DNA from: an uncultured Muribaculaceae bacterium
GTDB taxonomy: Bacteria; Bacteroidota; Bacteroidia; Bacteroidales; Muribaculaceae
DNA: 61,440 nucleotides
NCBI GenBank assembly: GCA_947174275.1
Contig: CAMWIJ010000008.1
Coordinates: 1-61,440, forward strand
Direction of reading: 5' to 3'
The translations under genes and the position numbers were made by a program. This document shows, piece after piece, positions 54,696 to 61,440 of the stretch. The notes beneath the pieces were generated by a model, which was not told the DNA's origin, did not search any database, and saw only the letters and a list, made by a program, of their open reading frames with translations. Position 1 is the stretch's first letter, and every line of letters starts with the position of its first letter.

Positions 54696-57600
54696 TTACT
54701 TTAGTGAGAGTTCGAATTCTCCTTTGTCGAGCCAGTGCTTTCCGTCTGACACGATTGACTGCTGCACTATCTCTACTGTCGACTTCGGCAGCGTGTTCCC
54801 CTGGATATCGGTTATCTCTTCGATTTCAACAACCTCGCGGTCCTCCTGATATGACCTGGTCAGAGTGATGCGCACAGGCTCATGACGTTTGCCGTTGAAA
54901 TAAAGTCCGTAGAGCGGACGCGCCTGATAGAGGGGAGAGTCAAACTGCTTGCACCCCAGAAATACAGGGAACGACCCGATAGTGGCCGAAGCGTTCGACT
55001 TGTCGGGAAGCAGCAGCGATTTCTTCACCTGCTGTGTCTTGTCGTCATAGAAACCGATGAAATTGGCTGTCGGCTTCATGCGGCGTATCATCTCTTTGAA
55101 GTCGATGCGCATGCCGTTGAAACCGGTGGTCGATGCCATGTATCCAACCATCGCTCCTACGGCCACAACTGATTTCTGATCGTAGAAATAACCCTGTCCG
55201 TCGGCAAACGGATACCATGTGCCGACACGGTAGTCGTTGAGGCATATTATGCGGTCGGGCGACATCGGATAATACTTGATGAACAGCTCCGGTATCGCAT
55301 CAATTGTGGTGGGGCGACCCGCCATCACCAGAATATCGCACTTGTAGGCATAGAGCAATATCGACAGCTGCTTCATCAGAGGCTCCATCGTGGCGCGCAC
55401 CATCGATGCTATTTCCTCCGGATCATAGCGCCATGAAAGCTCTTCAAACCTGAACCCGAAATGGTTCTCAAAATGGTCGAGAAGATGTTCCGATGGCTTC
55501 AGGTCATGGAATATCTCGTCGTAGGTATAGACACGCGATGGAAACTTGCGCCGGAGCAGATCCATCATTTCCCTGGCTATCGGCACCGATATCTGGGTGT
55601 TGAAGTCTACACGGGCCTGACGGTCTCTGAACGACATCATCGCGCTGTCGTAGCCGAAGAAATCACGCAGCAGCACCGACGCGAAATAACGCGTGCGCTC
55701 CTCGCGGCGCTCGGGAGAGTGGCAGCCTACGATATCCTCCACGTAGGTGCGATACACATCGGTATATTTCGACCGCGTGCATGGCAACGCGCGCAGCTCT
55801 TCGTCGCTCATCGCCATCAGTCTCGCAAGCAGCGCGCTGTGTATGCTTCCCATAAACGGGATGCCGCTCTCAGGCCCTTCAATCACATAACGCTGCACTA
55901 TATTGCGCAATATGTCGTCGCCGGCCACATAGAAACTGTCGTAGAAATGCGGCACCGGTATTATGGAACTTTGCTCCTCGCCCTCATATTTATAAGAGCA
56001 TATCATTATGTCGGTAGTGCCGGCGCCAATGTCGATAGAGCCTATCGTGAGCGAGTTGTGTCCGTAGCCCTCTTCCTCAAACTCGCGGCGCCTGTGCCCC
56101 TTGGCTTCGAAAAATTTGTCGATCTTGCCGTTGTAGCGTTGCGCGATTTCAGCGTAAAGATAGACAAGCTGACAGGCCGAAGCCTCGTCATAGCTCCACT
56201 CACGCCGGGCATTCATGTCATAGTCGTCGGTGTTCTTGAGCGATTCGGGCGACGGTATGACATTGATCGGCGTCAGCGATTTGTTGCATCTCAGCATCGC
56301 CTTCTGAGCGTCGACCATGCTCTGGCGCAGCGTGATCTGCTCGGCGCGGGGCATCGCCGTCGGGCATGTGATTATGACATTGTGCAGACGGCGGCGGCAG
56401 TCGATGCGGCCGTGTTTGGCTCTGAATGACGGCGAGTTGATCTGAGCTATTGCCTGCTGAAGCACCTCCACCATCACGAATGTCATCATCGACGACCGCG
56501 AATAATGGCAGTCACTGTCCGTATCCTCAGGTGACATGTCGAATATATTGACCGTGTCGGCTTTCTCCTTGAATATGCCGCGTTCGTCAAACATATCGGT
56601 GAAATTCTCAAGAAAGATATTGGGCGACTGGCGTATGTTGAACGGGTCAGTCTCGGTCACGAGATATTCCCATCTCGCCTGCGACTTCTTCTTGTCCCAC
56701 AGATAGCGCTTGGGTGAAGAGTAGTTGTTGGCGCGCTCGGCTATCCCTGCGTCTTCGATTGAATGATAGACAAGCTCACGCGCTTCTTCGCCCACTCGCA
56801 CTATGCTCTTCCAGTTGAATGCCTCCTCGGGCAATATCAGGTCGTTGCCGAAATCGGCGCGGCGGTAGACAAGACGCATGTCAAACGGATTTTTATATGT
56901 GATCCACGGCGAAGTCAGGTTGCGCAGTTCGAGCATCACCGAGCGGGTGAAGTCACCGTCCTCAAAGAGCACGCCGCATGTGCGCGAATTGCCGATGTCA
57001 AGCACCATGTCGACATTCACATCGCCGTCGCTCGGATTATAGAGCACCACCTTGGGCGACGCACCGCTCAGACGAAGGAAATTTATAAGATAAATGTAAT
57101 AACCGATAAACTTATATCGGTGATGCATCAGCTTGTCGGGATTGATGCCTAAAAGCGACGCTATATATTGCGACACTGCATTCTGCTCCTCGGCGACGGA
57201 AAGGAAATTGAACAGCACGTCAGGCTTGTTGCACAACGCGAAACTTTTCTTCTTCTCAGTCTCGTCAAAGAAATAGGGGAAATATGTCGACAGCGGATTA
57301 TCGGCAAGATGTGTGTCAAAAGCCCATGTCAGACTGTAGCGCGCGCTTCCTTTCACCGAGCCTTCGCCCGTGCGCCGTATCATCACGCGGCACCATCCCG
57401 TCGGCACTCCTGCCGTAGCGCCCGAAGAGTCAGTCTCAAACATCGGCATCGGCAGCCACTTGCCAAGCAGCAGCTCAAACGCCGGAAGCTTGTCGGCCGG
57501 ATTTGCCGGGTCTTTCACGCGGTAGCTCTCAAACGTGTTGATGTTGATTATTGCGTCGTCATCGTCGGCATACGACTCAAGCAGTTCGGTCGACGCATCT

Positions 57601-57896
57601 TCGCGCATCCGCGGCACCCCTGTCTCGTCAAGTTCCTCGGTGCCGTTCTGATAATGCGAGATATATCCCTCGTTGCGCAGTTGCTTCACCGGTATCCAGC
57701 AGTTTTTGTCAACATGATTGAAAAGCAGGTCGAAACTGATATGCCCGTCAAACGGGTCGACATTCTCCACAAACGAATAGCGCAGCATACGGCCGCTTTT
57801 CAGAGCAAGCGGTTCCGATGCATTGAATTCAACCTCGTTTGTGATAAATTGTATGCCGGTGTCAGCTATAAGGTGTAAGGTTTTGTGGTCATCCAT
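54696..57896 (-). CDS. srfB: SrfB-like actin/Hsp70-fold ATPase
   Basis: 1066 residues, cytoplasmic, first gene of the cluster. Actin-like ATPase motifs are visible: phosphate-1 DIGNSRTCGVLF (300-311), a connect motif HNVIITCPTAMPRAEQ (505-520), phosphate-2 SIDIGAGTTDIMICSY (620-635), and an adenosine-type DILVMAGRPTTI near residue 890. This agrees with the SrfB family, found with SrfC. The N-terminal 290 residues are a separate beta-rich domain. An actin-like protein with a P-loop partner could form a regulated or polymerising machine; this is inference. Its promoter is just upstream. Confidence 0.83.
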   Translation of the reverse strand: MDDHKTLHLIADTGIQFITNEVEFNASEPLALKSGRMLRYSFVENVDPFDGHISFDLLFNHVDKNCWIPVKQLRNEGYISHYQNGTEELDETGVPRMREDASTELLESYADDDDAIININTFESYRVKDPANPADKLPAFELLLGKWLPMPMFETDSSGATAGVPTGWCRVMIRRTGEGSVKGSARYSLTWAFDTHLADNPLSTYFPYFFDETEKKKSFALCNKPDVLFNFLSVAEEQNAVSQYIASLLGINPDKLMHHRYKFIGYYIYLINFLRLSGASPKVVLYNPSDGDVNVDMVLDIGNSRTCGVLFEDGDFTRSVMLELRNLTSPWITYKNPFDMRLVYRRADFGNDLILPEEAFNWKSIVRVGEEARELVYHSIEDAGIAERANNYSSPKRYLWDKKKSQARWEYLVTETDPFNIRQSPNIFLENFTDMFDERGIFKEKADTVNIFDMSPEDTDSDCHYSRSSMMTFVMVEVLQQAIAQINSPSFRAKHGRIDCRRRLHNVIITCPTAMPRAEQITLRQSMVDAQKAMLRCNKSLTPINVIPSPESLKNTDDYDMNARREWSYDEASACQLVYLYAEIAQRYNGKIDKFFEAKGHRRREFEEEGYGHNSLTIGSIDIGAGTTDIMICSYKYEGEEQSSIIPVPHFYDSFYVAGDDILRNIVQRYVIEGPESGIPFMGSIHSALLARLMAMSDEELRALPCTRSKYTDVYRTYVEDIVGCHSPERREERTRYFASVLLRDFFGYDSAMMSFRDRQARVDFNTQISVPIAREMMDLLRRKFPSRVYTYDEIFHDLKPSEHLLDHFENHFGFRFEELSWRYDPEEIASMVRATMEPLMKQLSILLYAYKCDILVMAGRPTTIDAIPELFIKYYPMSPDRIICLNDYRVGTWYPFADGQGYFYDQKSVVAVGAMVGYMASTTGFNGMRIDFKEMIRRMKPTANFIGFYDDKTQQVKKSLLLPDKSNASATIGSFPVFLGCKQFDSPLYQARPLYGLYFNGKRHEPVRITLTRSYQEDREVVEIEEITDIQGNTLPKSTVEIVQQSIVSDGKHWLDKGEFELSLK

Positions 57897-57940
57897 GATC
57901 TCAAGAAATGATGATACGGTATGTGTTGGTTTAATTTAGG

Positions 57941-57948
57941 CAAAGATA
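57941..57948 (-). promoter_or_regulatory. -7 promoter element of the SrfBC-like cluster
   Basis: Minus-strand TATCTTTG, 45 bp before the srfB-like ATG. The TTTG elements upstream are not at the usual 19-21 bp spacing. Confidence 0.5.
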
Positions 57949-58038
57949 ATAAAAAATTGCAAACAATAGTGCCAAAATCATACAAATATGATTTTGCATA
58001 ATTTTTGCATCATTTCCCTGCGATTTTGTATGTTTTTC

Positions 58039-58113
58039 AGAAAGCGTATGAATTGAAATAATTTCCAATACTTATACATATTTTAATCTCGTGTTAAATT
58101 CAAACACTCTCTA
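58039..58113. repeat. Repeat family 2, copy upstream of the cluster
   Basis: AGAAAGCGTATGAATTGAAA and the inverted TTAAATTCAAACACTCTCTA, about 15 of 19 arm positions matching. Confidence 0.65.
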
Positions 58114-58550
58114 ATGTCACTTATCTCCCCCATCCGGTCAATAAAATCGCCCATCCTGTCTCTCGCTCACGACCTCCTGTTCTCCTGTGCGTTTGTTTAA
58201 TTTTACCAATCCCCACGCCATATCGTCCGCCCTCCATCTCTCCCCACACACTGCCTTTCCTCCTCAACCGCCTTATCAGCCATCCCCACGGAGAGCCGGA
58301 GGCTCGTGCCCGAGATTAACCGGGGTTCGCAGACCGCGGAGCGGGCGAAGACCCCGGGCTCACAGCGCCACCCCATAATCCAAGCCCGGGAAGGGCGCTC
58401 CGTGGTGCACGCAGTCTCACCACGCACTTCGCCGCCTCGTTGTATCACCACCCACCGAGATTCCCATGCTCGCCCCTATCCGTAGCGCCGCGTAGGGCGG
58501 GGCAGAGGCAGTCCCCCCGTAGCCCGAGCCCGAGGAACGGGCGAGCGTGT
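58114..58550. other. GC-rich intergenic spacer with hairpins
   Basis: About 440 bp without a convincing gene. It contains strong palindromes, such as 58320-58357 (CCGGGGTTCGC / GCGAAGACCCCGG) and 58293-58305 (GAGCCGGAGGCTC), in sequence clearly more GC-rich than both neighbours. Short frames on both strands have no recognisable product. Confidence 0.6.
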
Positions 58551-58586
58551 AAAAAAATCCGCAGACCCGGTCACCCGAATCTGCGG
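58551..58586 (-). terminator. Terminator of the lipoprotein gene
   Basis: CCGCAGA / TCTGCGG stem with a seven-base A-run on the plus side, giving a T-run on the minus-strand transcript. Confidence 0.75.
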
Positions 58587-58609
58587 CTTTTGAAATAACT
58601 CACTTACAT

Positions 58610-59086
58610 CTATTTTGAAGAATATCGTTTGTATGTCACCCAACCCGAAGTATATTCTTCCCAGTTTATTCCATCATAACTGCAACGGAGTCGTTTTATC
58701 TGCAAGACATTGTTATTGATTACGATTTCATCGATATAAGTCGCAAGTTCAGGCTCGTATTGATTATAATACTCTTTCATTGTCAGAATATTTCCGTCCA
58801 ATGTGTAATCAAACAAGAATGGGTCTACCGGATGTTTGATTACAGCCTCAGGATATTCCGGATCGTATCCCGGTTCGTCAGATAAACAAATGTAACGACC
58901 TTTGCCATCAGCCGAGAATTGGTAGTAGATGTCAACATCATCGCCGTTACGTTTAATCCATTCTCCAACAATTGAGTTGCTCTGTTCATCATCATCGTCA
59001 TCGCTACAGCTATATAAAGCCGTTGACATAATGACACATAATGCTACAGCAATCAGTGACTGTAAATGCTTAATTCCTTGTTTCAT
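58610..59086 (-). CDS. Surface lipoprotein, lipocalin-like, unknown
   Basis: 158 residues. A lipoprotein signal ends at LYSC27, followed by Ser-Asp-Asp-Asp-Asp-Asp, which fits the surface-export signal of Bacteroidetes. The body (IVGEWIKRNGDDVDIYYQFS, LTMKEYYNQYEPELATYIDE, LQIKRL) has the short-strand pattern of the lipocalin-like domains common in this group. Function unknown. It lies 52 bp after the LRR protein gene on the same strand. Confidence 0.78.
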   Translation of the reverse strand: MKQGIKHLQSLIAVALCVIMSTALYSCSDDDDDEQSNSIVGEWIKRNGDDVDIYYQFSADGKGRYICLSDEPGYDPEYPEAVIKHPVDPFLFDYTLDGNILTMKEYYNQYEPELATYIDEIVINNNVLQIKRLRCSYDGINWEEYTSGWVTYKRYSSK

Positions 59087-59138
59087 TGTAAAAAATGTTT
59101 TTGTGCCCGATAATGTAAATAACTTCTTTTCAGAAAAA

Positions 59139-61115
59139 TTACTGTATCATGATCTTCTCAGCATTGCCATTTTGGATAATTATATACAATCCAGGCGTAA
59201 GTGATTTTAATACTTCTCGTGAAACAGATTTATGTAGAATTACACCATTGCAGTTGTATATGTCAATATTAGATCTATTATCTAATTCTACGTCATTTAT
59301 TCCTGACATGGATTTAATTTCTATTGATTTACTAACTCTGTCAGCTTCGTTGTAATTCTCATTACCTTCCTGATTGGCGCGAATGAACACGTTTCCATCC
59401 TTCAAAAATTCGACATGCTTCTTCCCATTTTGAGTGAATATCTCAGCTATTGTTTCATCAGTTGAAGTATATTTAATAGCGAGTCCTGATGAACTTTCTG
59501 CTGTCAATTCAACAATATCTCCGACATGAACATCTGAGAAATCCTGATTCCAAGATATTTCCTGATTGGCCTTGATCACATTTAATTTACCCCTTTCATA
59601 AGTAAAGGTATAATTCTGAGCCTCTGCCCCGAAAGGAATAATTGGATATGTTCCTACATTACTTTCGCGGGTGGCAGTAGTCTCAATACTTGGCATACGG
59701 GTCAATACTTCTTTAGTTTCGCCATTTTTGAAACCGAAGAAGGAACATGTCAGATCCGGATTCTCCATGCCGTATTTCCTTGAGACATCATTGGCAATAA
59801 CAGTTAGTGGTGCCGGAGTAACACTGTATGAATATGGCACATTAAAATTTACATCCCATAAGTTATTGGAAAGTGTTAAAGAGATGCCGAAATCGTGAAA
59901 CCCTACAGAAGATTCTAATGAACTCGCAGAAGTGTTAAGTGACATGTCTATAACATTATTTACAAAATTGTTCGAATCAACTGTGGGCGTATTTCCATAG
60001 ATATAAGATGCCCCGTTTTGTAAATTATGTATTTCAACAAGATTATTTATACTCTGACAAGTTAATTCTGAGATCTTGCTTGGTACGTTAGACTTATCAA
60101 TGACATAAATATTCGTTGTTGTACTTCCTAAATATGCATGAGTGATATCATTTGTAAAAACAAAAAGATTACTTAGATTTTTGCTACTGAATGATAGCTC
60201 TTTACAGGTAGTACCAACATAGGCCGTATTAAGAAGATTTGAAAATCCATAATCCGATGCTTTTGTTCCATTAAATACTGCTGTCTTAACGGAGGTAAAT
60301 GGATAATAGTATTTGTAATTATATGAATCGTCTGCCCAATCAATATCTCTACCAATGTATACGGTAGTCAATGGACAATCCTTGAAATACGTGTAAATCT
60401 TGCCGTATTCATAGCGACCTAGCATTAGTTGTTGGTCACTATTACAGAACTTTATCGTTTTAAGCGACGAGCAAGAAATAAAAGCACCTTCACCCATACT
60501 CGTTACATTGGGACCCACTTCTAAATAGGTCATATTTGAGCAACCTCTAAAAGCCGCAGCCTGCACGCTTTTGATAGATTCAGGCAACACAACATTTGTT
60601 AAATAAGTATTGCCAAAAAAAGCGTATTTTGCTATAGTAGTACAAGACGGATCTAAGGACTCTAACGACGAAACGGGTGAATTGTTAAGATAAAGTGTGC
60701 CTCCATAAACAAGTGGACAAGAATAGTAGCTATCAACGTCCATCATACACCAAGATGTAAGATTGGAAATATTAACCCTTTGAATATGGTTCGCATCCTC
60801 GAAAGCGTATAGACCTATTTTGCTAATAGTTGGAGGAAGCGTTATTGACGTTACGGTGGAACATTTATAGAATGCTCTGTATCCAATTCCAGTAACAGTA
60901 TATGTATTCCCATTGTATGATACTTCAGAAGGAATAATGACTTCACCTATGTAAGTATCATAATTAGTATTACGGTATGTAACTTCTACAGATGTTTGAT
61001 CAGAGAGAATATTGTAGTATATACCTTCTGAAACAAAGCTGTAGGAATATGCTGTTGAACTCATTAATAAGCCCAACATTGCGATAAAGAATCGCAAAAA
61101 GTTCTTCTGACTCAT
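59139..61115 (-). CDS. BspA-like leucine-rich repeat surface protein
   Basis: 658 residues. A signal peptide (FLRFFIAMLGLLMSSTAYS) leads into BspA-type (LRR_5) repeats across about residues 60-280 (VTGIGYRAFYKCSTVTSITLP, YAFFGNTYLTNVVLPESI, AAFRGCSNMTYLEVG). An MBG-type domain is at about 435-520 (LTVIANDVSRKYGMENPDLT) and a beta domain follows. A C-terminal type IX sorting-like domain ends the protein (IDIYNCNGVILHKSV ... LTPGLYIIIQNGNAEKIMIQ). The gene is markedly richer in A and T than the rest of the window, suggesting recent gain. Likely a cell-surface adhesin. Confidence 0.85.
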   Translation of the reverse strand: MSQKNFLRFFIAMLGLLMSSTAYSYSFVSEGIYYNILSDQTSVEVTYRNTNYDTYIGEVIIPSEVSYNGNTYTVTGIGYRAFYKCSTVTSITLPPTISKIGLYAFEDANHIQRVNISNLTSWCMMDVDSYYSCPLVYGGTLYLNNSPVSSLESLDPSCTTIAKYAFFGNTYLTNVVLPESIKSVQAAAFRGCSNMTYLEVGPNVTSMGEGAFISCSSLKTIKFCNSDQQLMLGRYEYGKIYTYFKDCPLTTVYIGRDIDWADDSYNYKYYYPFTSVKTAVFNGTKASDYGFSNLLNTAYVGTTCKELSFSSKNLSNLFVFTNDITHAYLGSTTTNIYVIDKSNVPSKISELTCQSINNLVEIHNLQNGASYIYGNTPTVDSNNFVNNVIDMSLNTSASSLESSVGFHDFGISLTLSNNLWDVNFNVPYSYSVTPAPLTVIANDVSRKYGMENPDLTCSFFGFKNGETKEVLTRMPSIETTATRESNVGTYPIIPFGAEAQNYTFTYERGKLNVIKANQEISWNQDFSDVHVGDIVELTAESSSGLAIKYTSTDETIAEIFTQNGKKHVEFLKDGNVFIRANQEGNENYNEADRVSKSIEIKSMSGINDVELDNRSNIDIYNCNGVILHKSVSREVLKSLTPGLYIIIQNGNAEKIMIQ

Positions 61116-61148
61116 TTGAAGATTAGCTAGGTATTATGTTATTACGAC

Positions 61149-61361
61149 TCAACTTCCGAATTGGGCGGTTACGCTCAATTCTTTGATTCCAATAGATTGC
61201 GCGAGTTTGAACAGTTCGTCACTACTCCAAGCATGAATTGTGATGGATAAGGTTTCGATACTGCCGTTTTCAGCAAGTTCTCTGATCTTTGCCGCGAATT
61301 GTTCAGCAGCAGCCTTGCGATTTAGTACTTCTTCTTGCATAGACTTTGGTGCCGCGGTCAT
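61149..61361 (-). CDS. Small hypothetical protein
   Basis: A 70-residue frame, MTAAPKSMQEEVLNRKAAAE..., with a helical first half and a second half (ETLSITIHAWSSDELFKLAQ) of strand-helix type. It is soluble, with no signal. No family recognised. It precedes the LRR gene on the same strand by 33 bp. The remaining 79 bp to the window end show nothing I can support. Confidence 0.5.
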   Translation of the reverse strand: MTAAPKSMQEEVLNRKAAAEQFAAKIRELAENGSIETLSITIHAWSSDELFKLAQSIGIKELSVTAQFGS

Positions 61362-61440
61362 CCTCTCGTTGGCGTTTGTTATTGTACGAAAAAAGCTCTA
61401 AGTTTGCAGCAGCAAAATAGGAGAGTGGAAAATTTATCTT

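Noticed and set aside
1-61440. Prophage, CRISPR array or integrative element
   Set aside because: I found no phage structural genes, integrase, att repeats or regularly spaced direct repeats.

Overview
The window looks like a chromosomal segment of a gut Bacteroidales bacterium, most likely Muribaculaceae-like (the family is an inference; the order is better supported). Support: promoters of the Bacteroidetes type (-33 TTTG / -7 TAnnTTTG), starts mostly without a Shine-Dalgarno sequence, a MurF-Alr fusion, a PorE-like lipoprotein and type IX secretion-type C-termini, surface-export signals (Cys-Ser-Asp-rich) on lipoproteins, and DUF4421, GSCFA and DUF349 proteins.

Layout. 0-10 kb: the tail of a tiny basic ribosome-type protein, RNase G, a BtuB/BtuG cobalamin uptake pair behind a cobalamin riboswitch that carries a palindromic repeat inserted within it, a DUF349 protein, a WcaJ-type sugar-phosphate transferase and a small membrane protein. 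10-16 kb: tRNA-Arg(TCT) and tRNA-Val(GAC), cobalamin-dependent methionine synthase (a consumer of the imported B12), a porin-like protein and ribosomal protein S16. 16.7-27 kb: a pRiA4b ORF-3-like protein, a patatin/beta-barrel protein, and a minus-strand run of DUF4421 protein, PorE-like lipoprotein, GSCFA protein, MurF-Alr and xanthine phosphoribosyltransferase. 27-35 kb: branched-chain amino acid genes ilvD-ilvB-ilvN, an acyl-ACP thioesterase, an exported protein, and ilvC. 35-39.6 kb: an exported EEP-family phosphatase/nuclease and the arginine genes argR, a GNAT acetyltransferase, argG and argC.

39.7-58 kb is the most unusual part. A minus-strand cluster of nine genes starts with an SrfB-like actin/Hsp70-fold ATPase and an SrfC-like P-loop protein. 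It continues with a membrane-anchored subtilisin-like protease, a four-helix membrane protein, a second P-loop GTPase-like protein, a single-pass protein with a cytoplasmic head, two envelope coiled-coil proteins and a C-terminally anchored protein. The last gene is broken by a perfect 322-bp tandem duplication; deleting one copy restores a 373-codon frame. Short inverted-arm repeats of one family lie upstream of the cluster and in three of its intergenic gaps. I read the cluster as an envelope-associated NTPase/protease machine of unknown function.

58-61.4 kb: a GC-rich hairpin-containing spacer, a surface lipoprotein, an AT-rich BspA-like leucine-rich repeat protein with a secretion-type C-terminus, and a small hypothetical gene.

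Two repeat families are dispersed in the window: a 123-135 bp palindromic element (three full copies and one remnant) and the shorter inverted-arm element of the 46-58 kb cluster (also a half copy near 9.7 kb).
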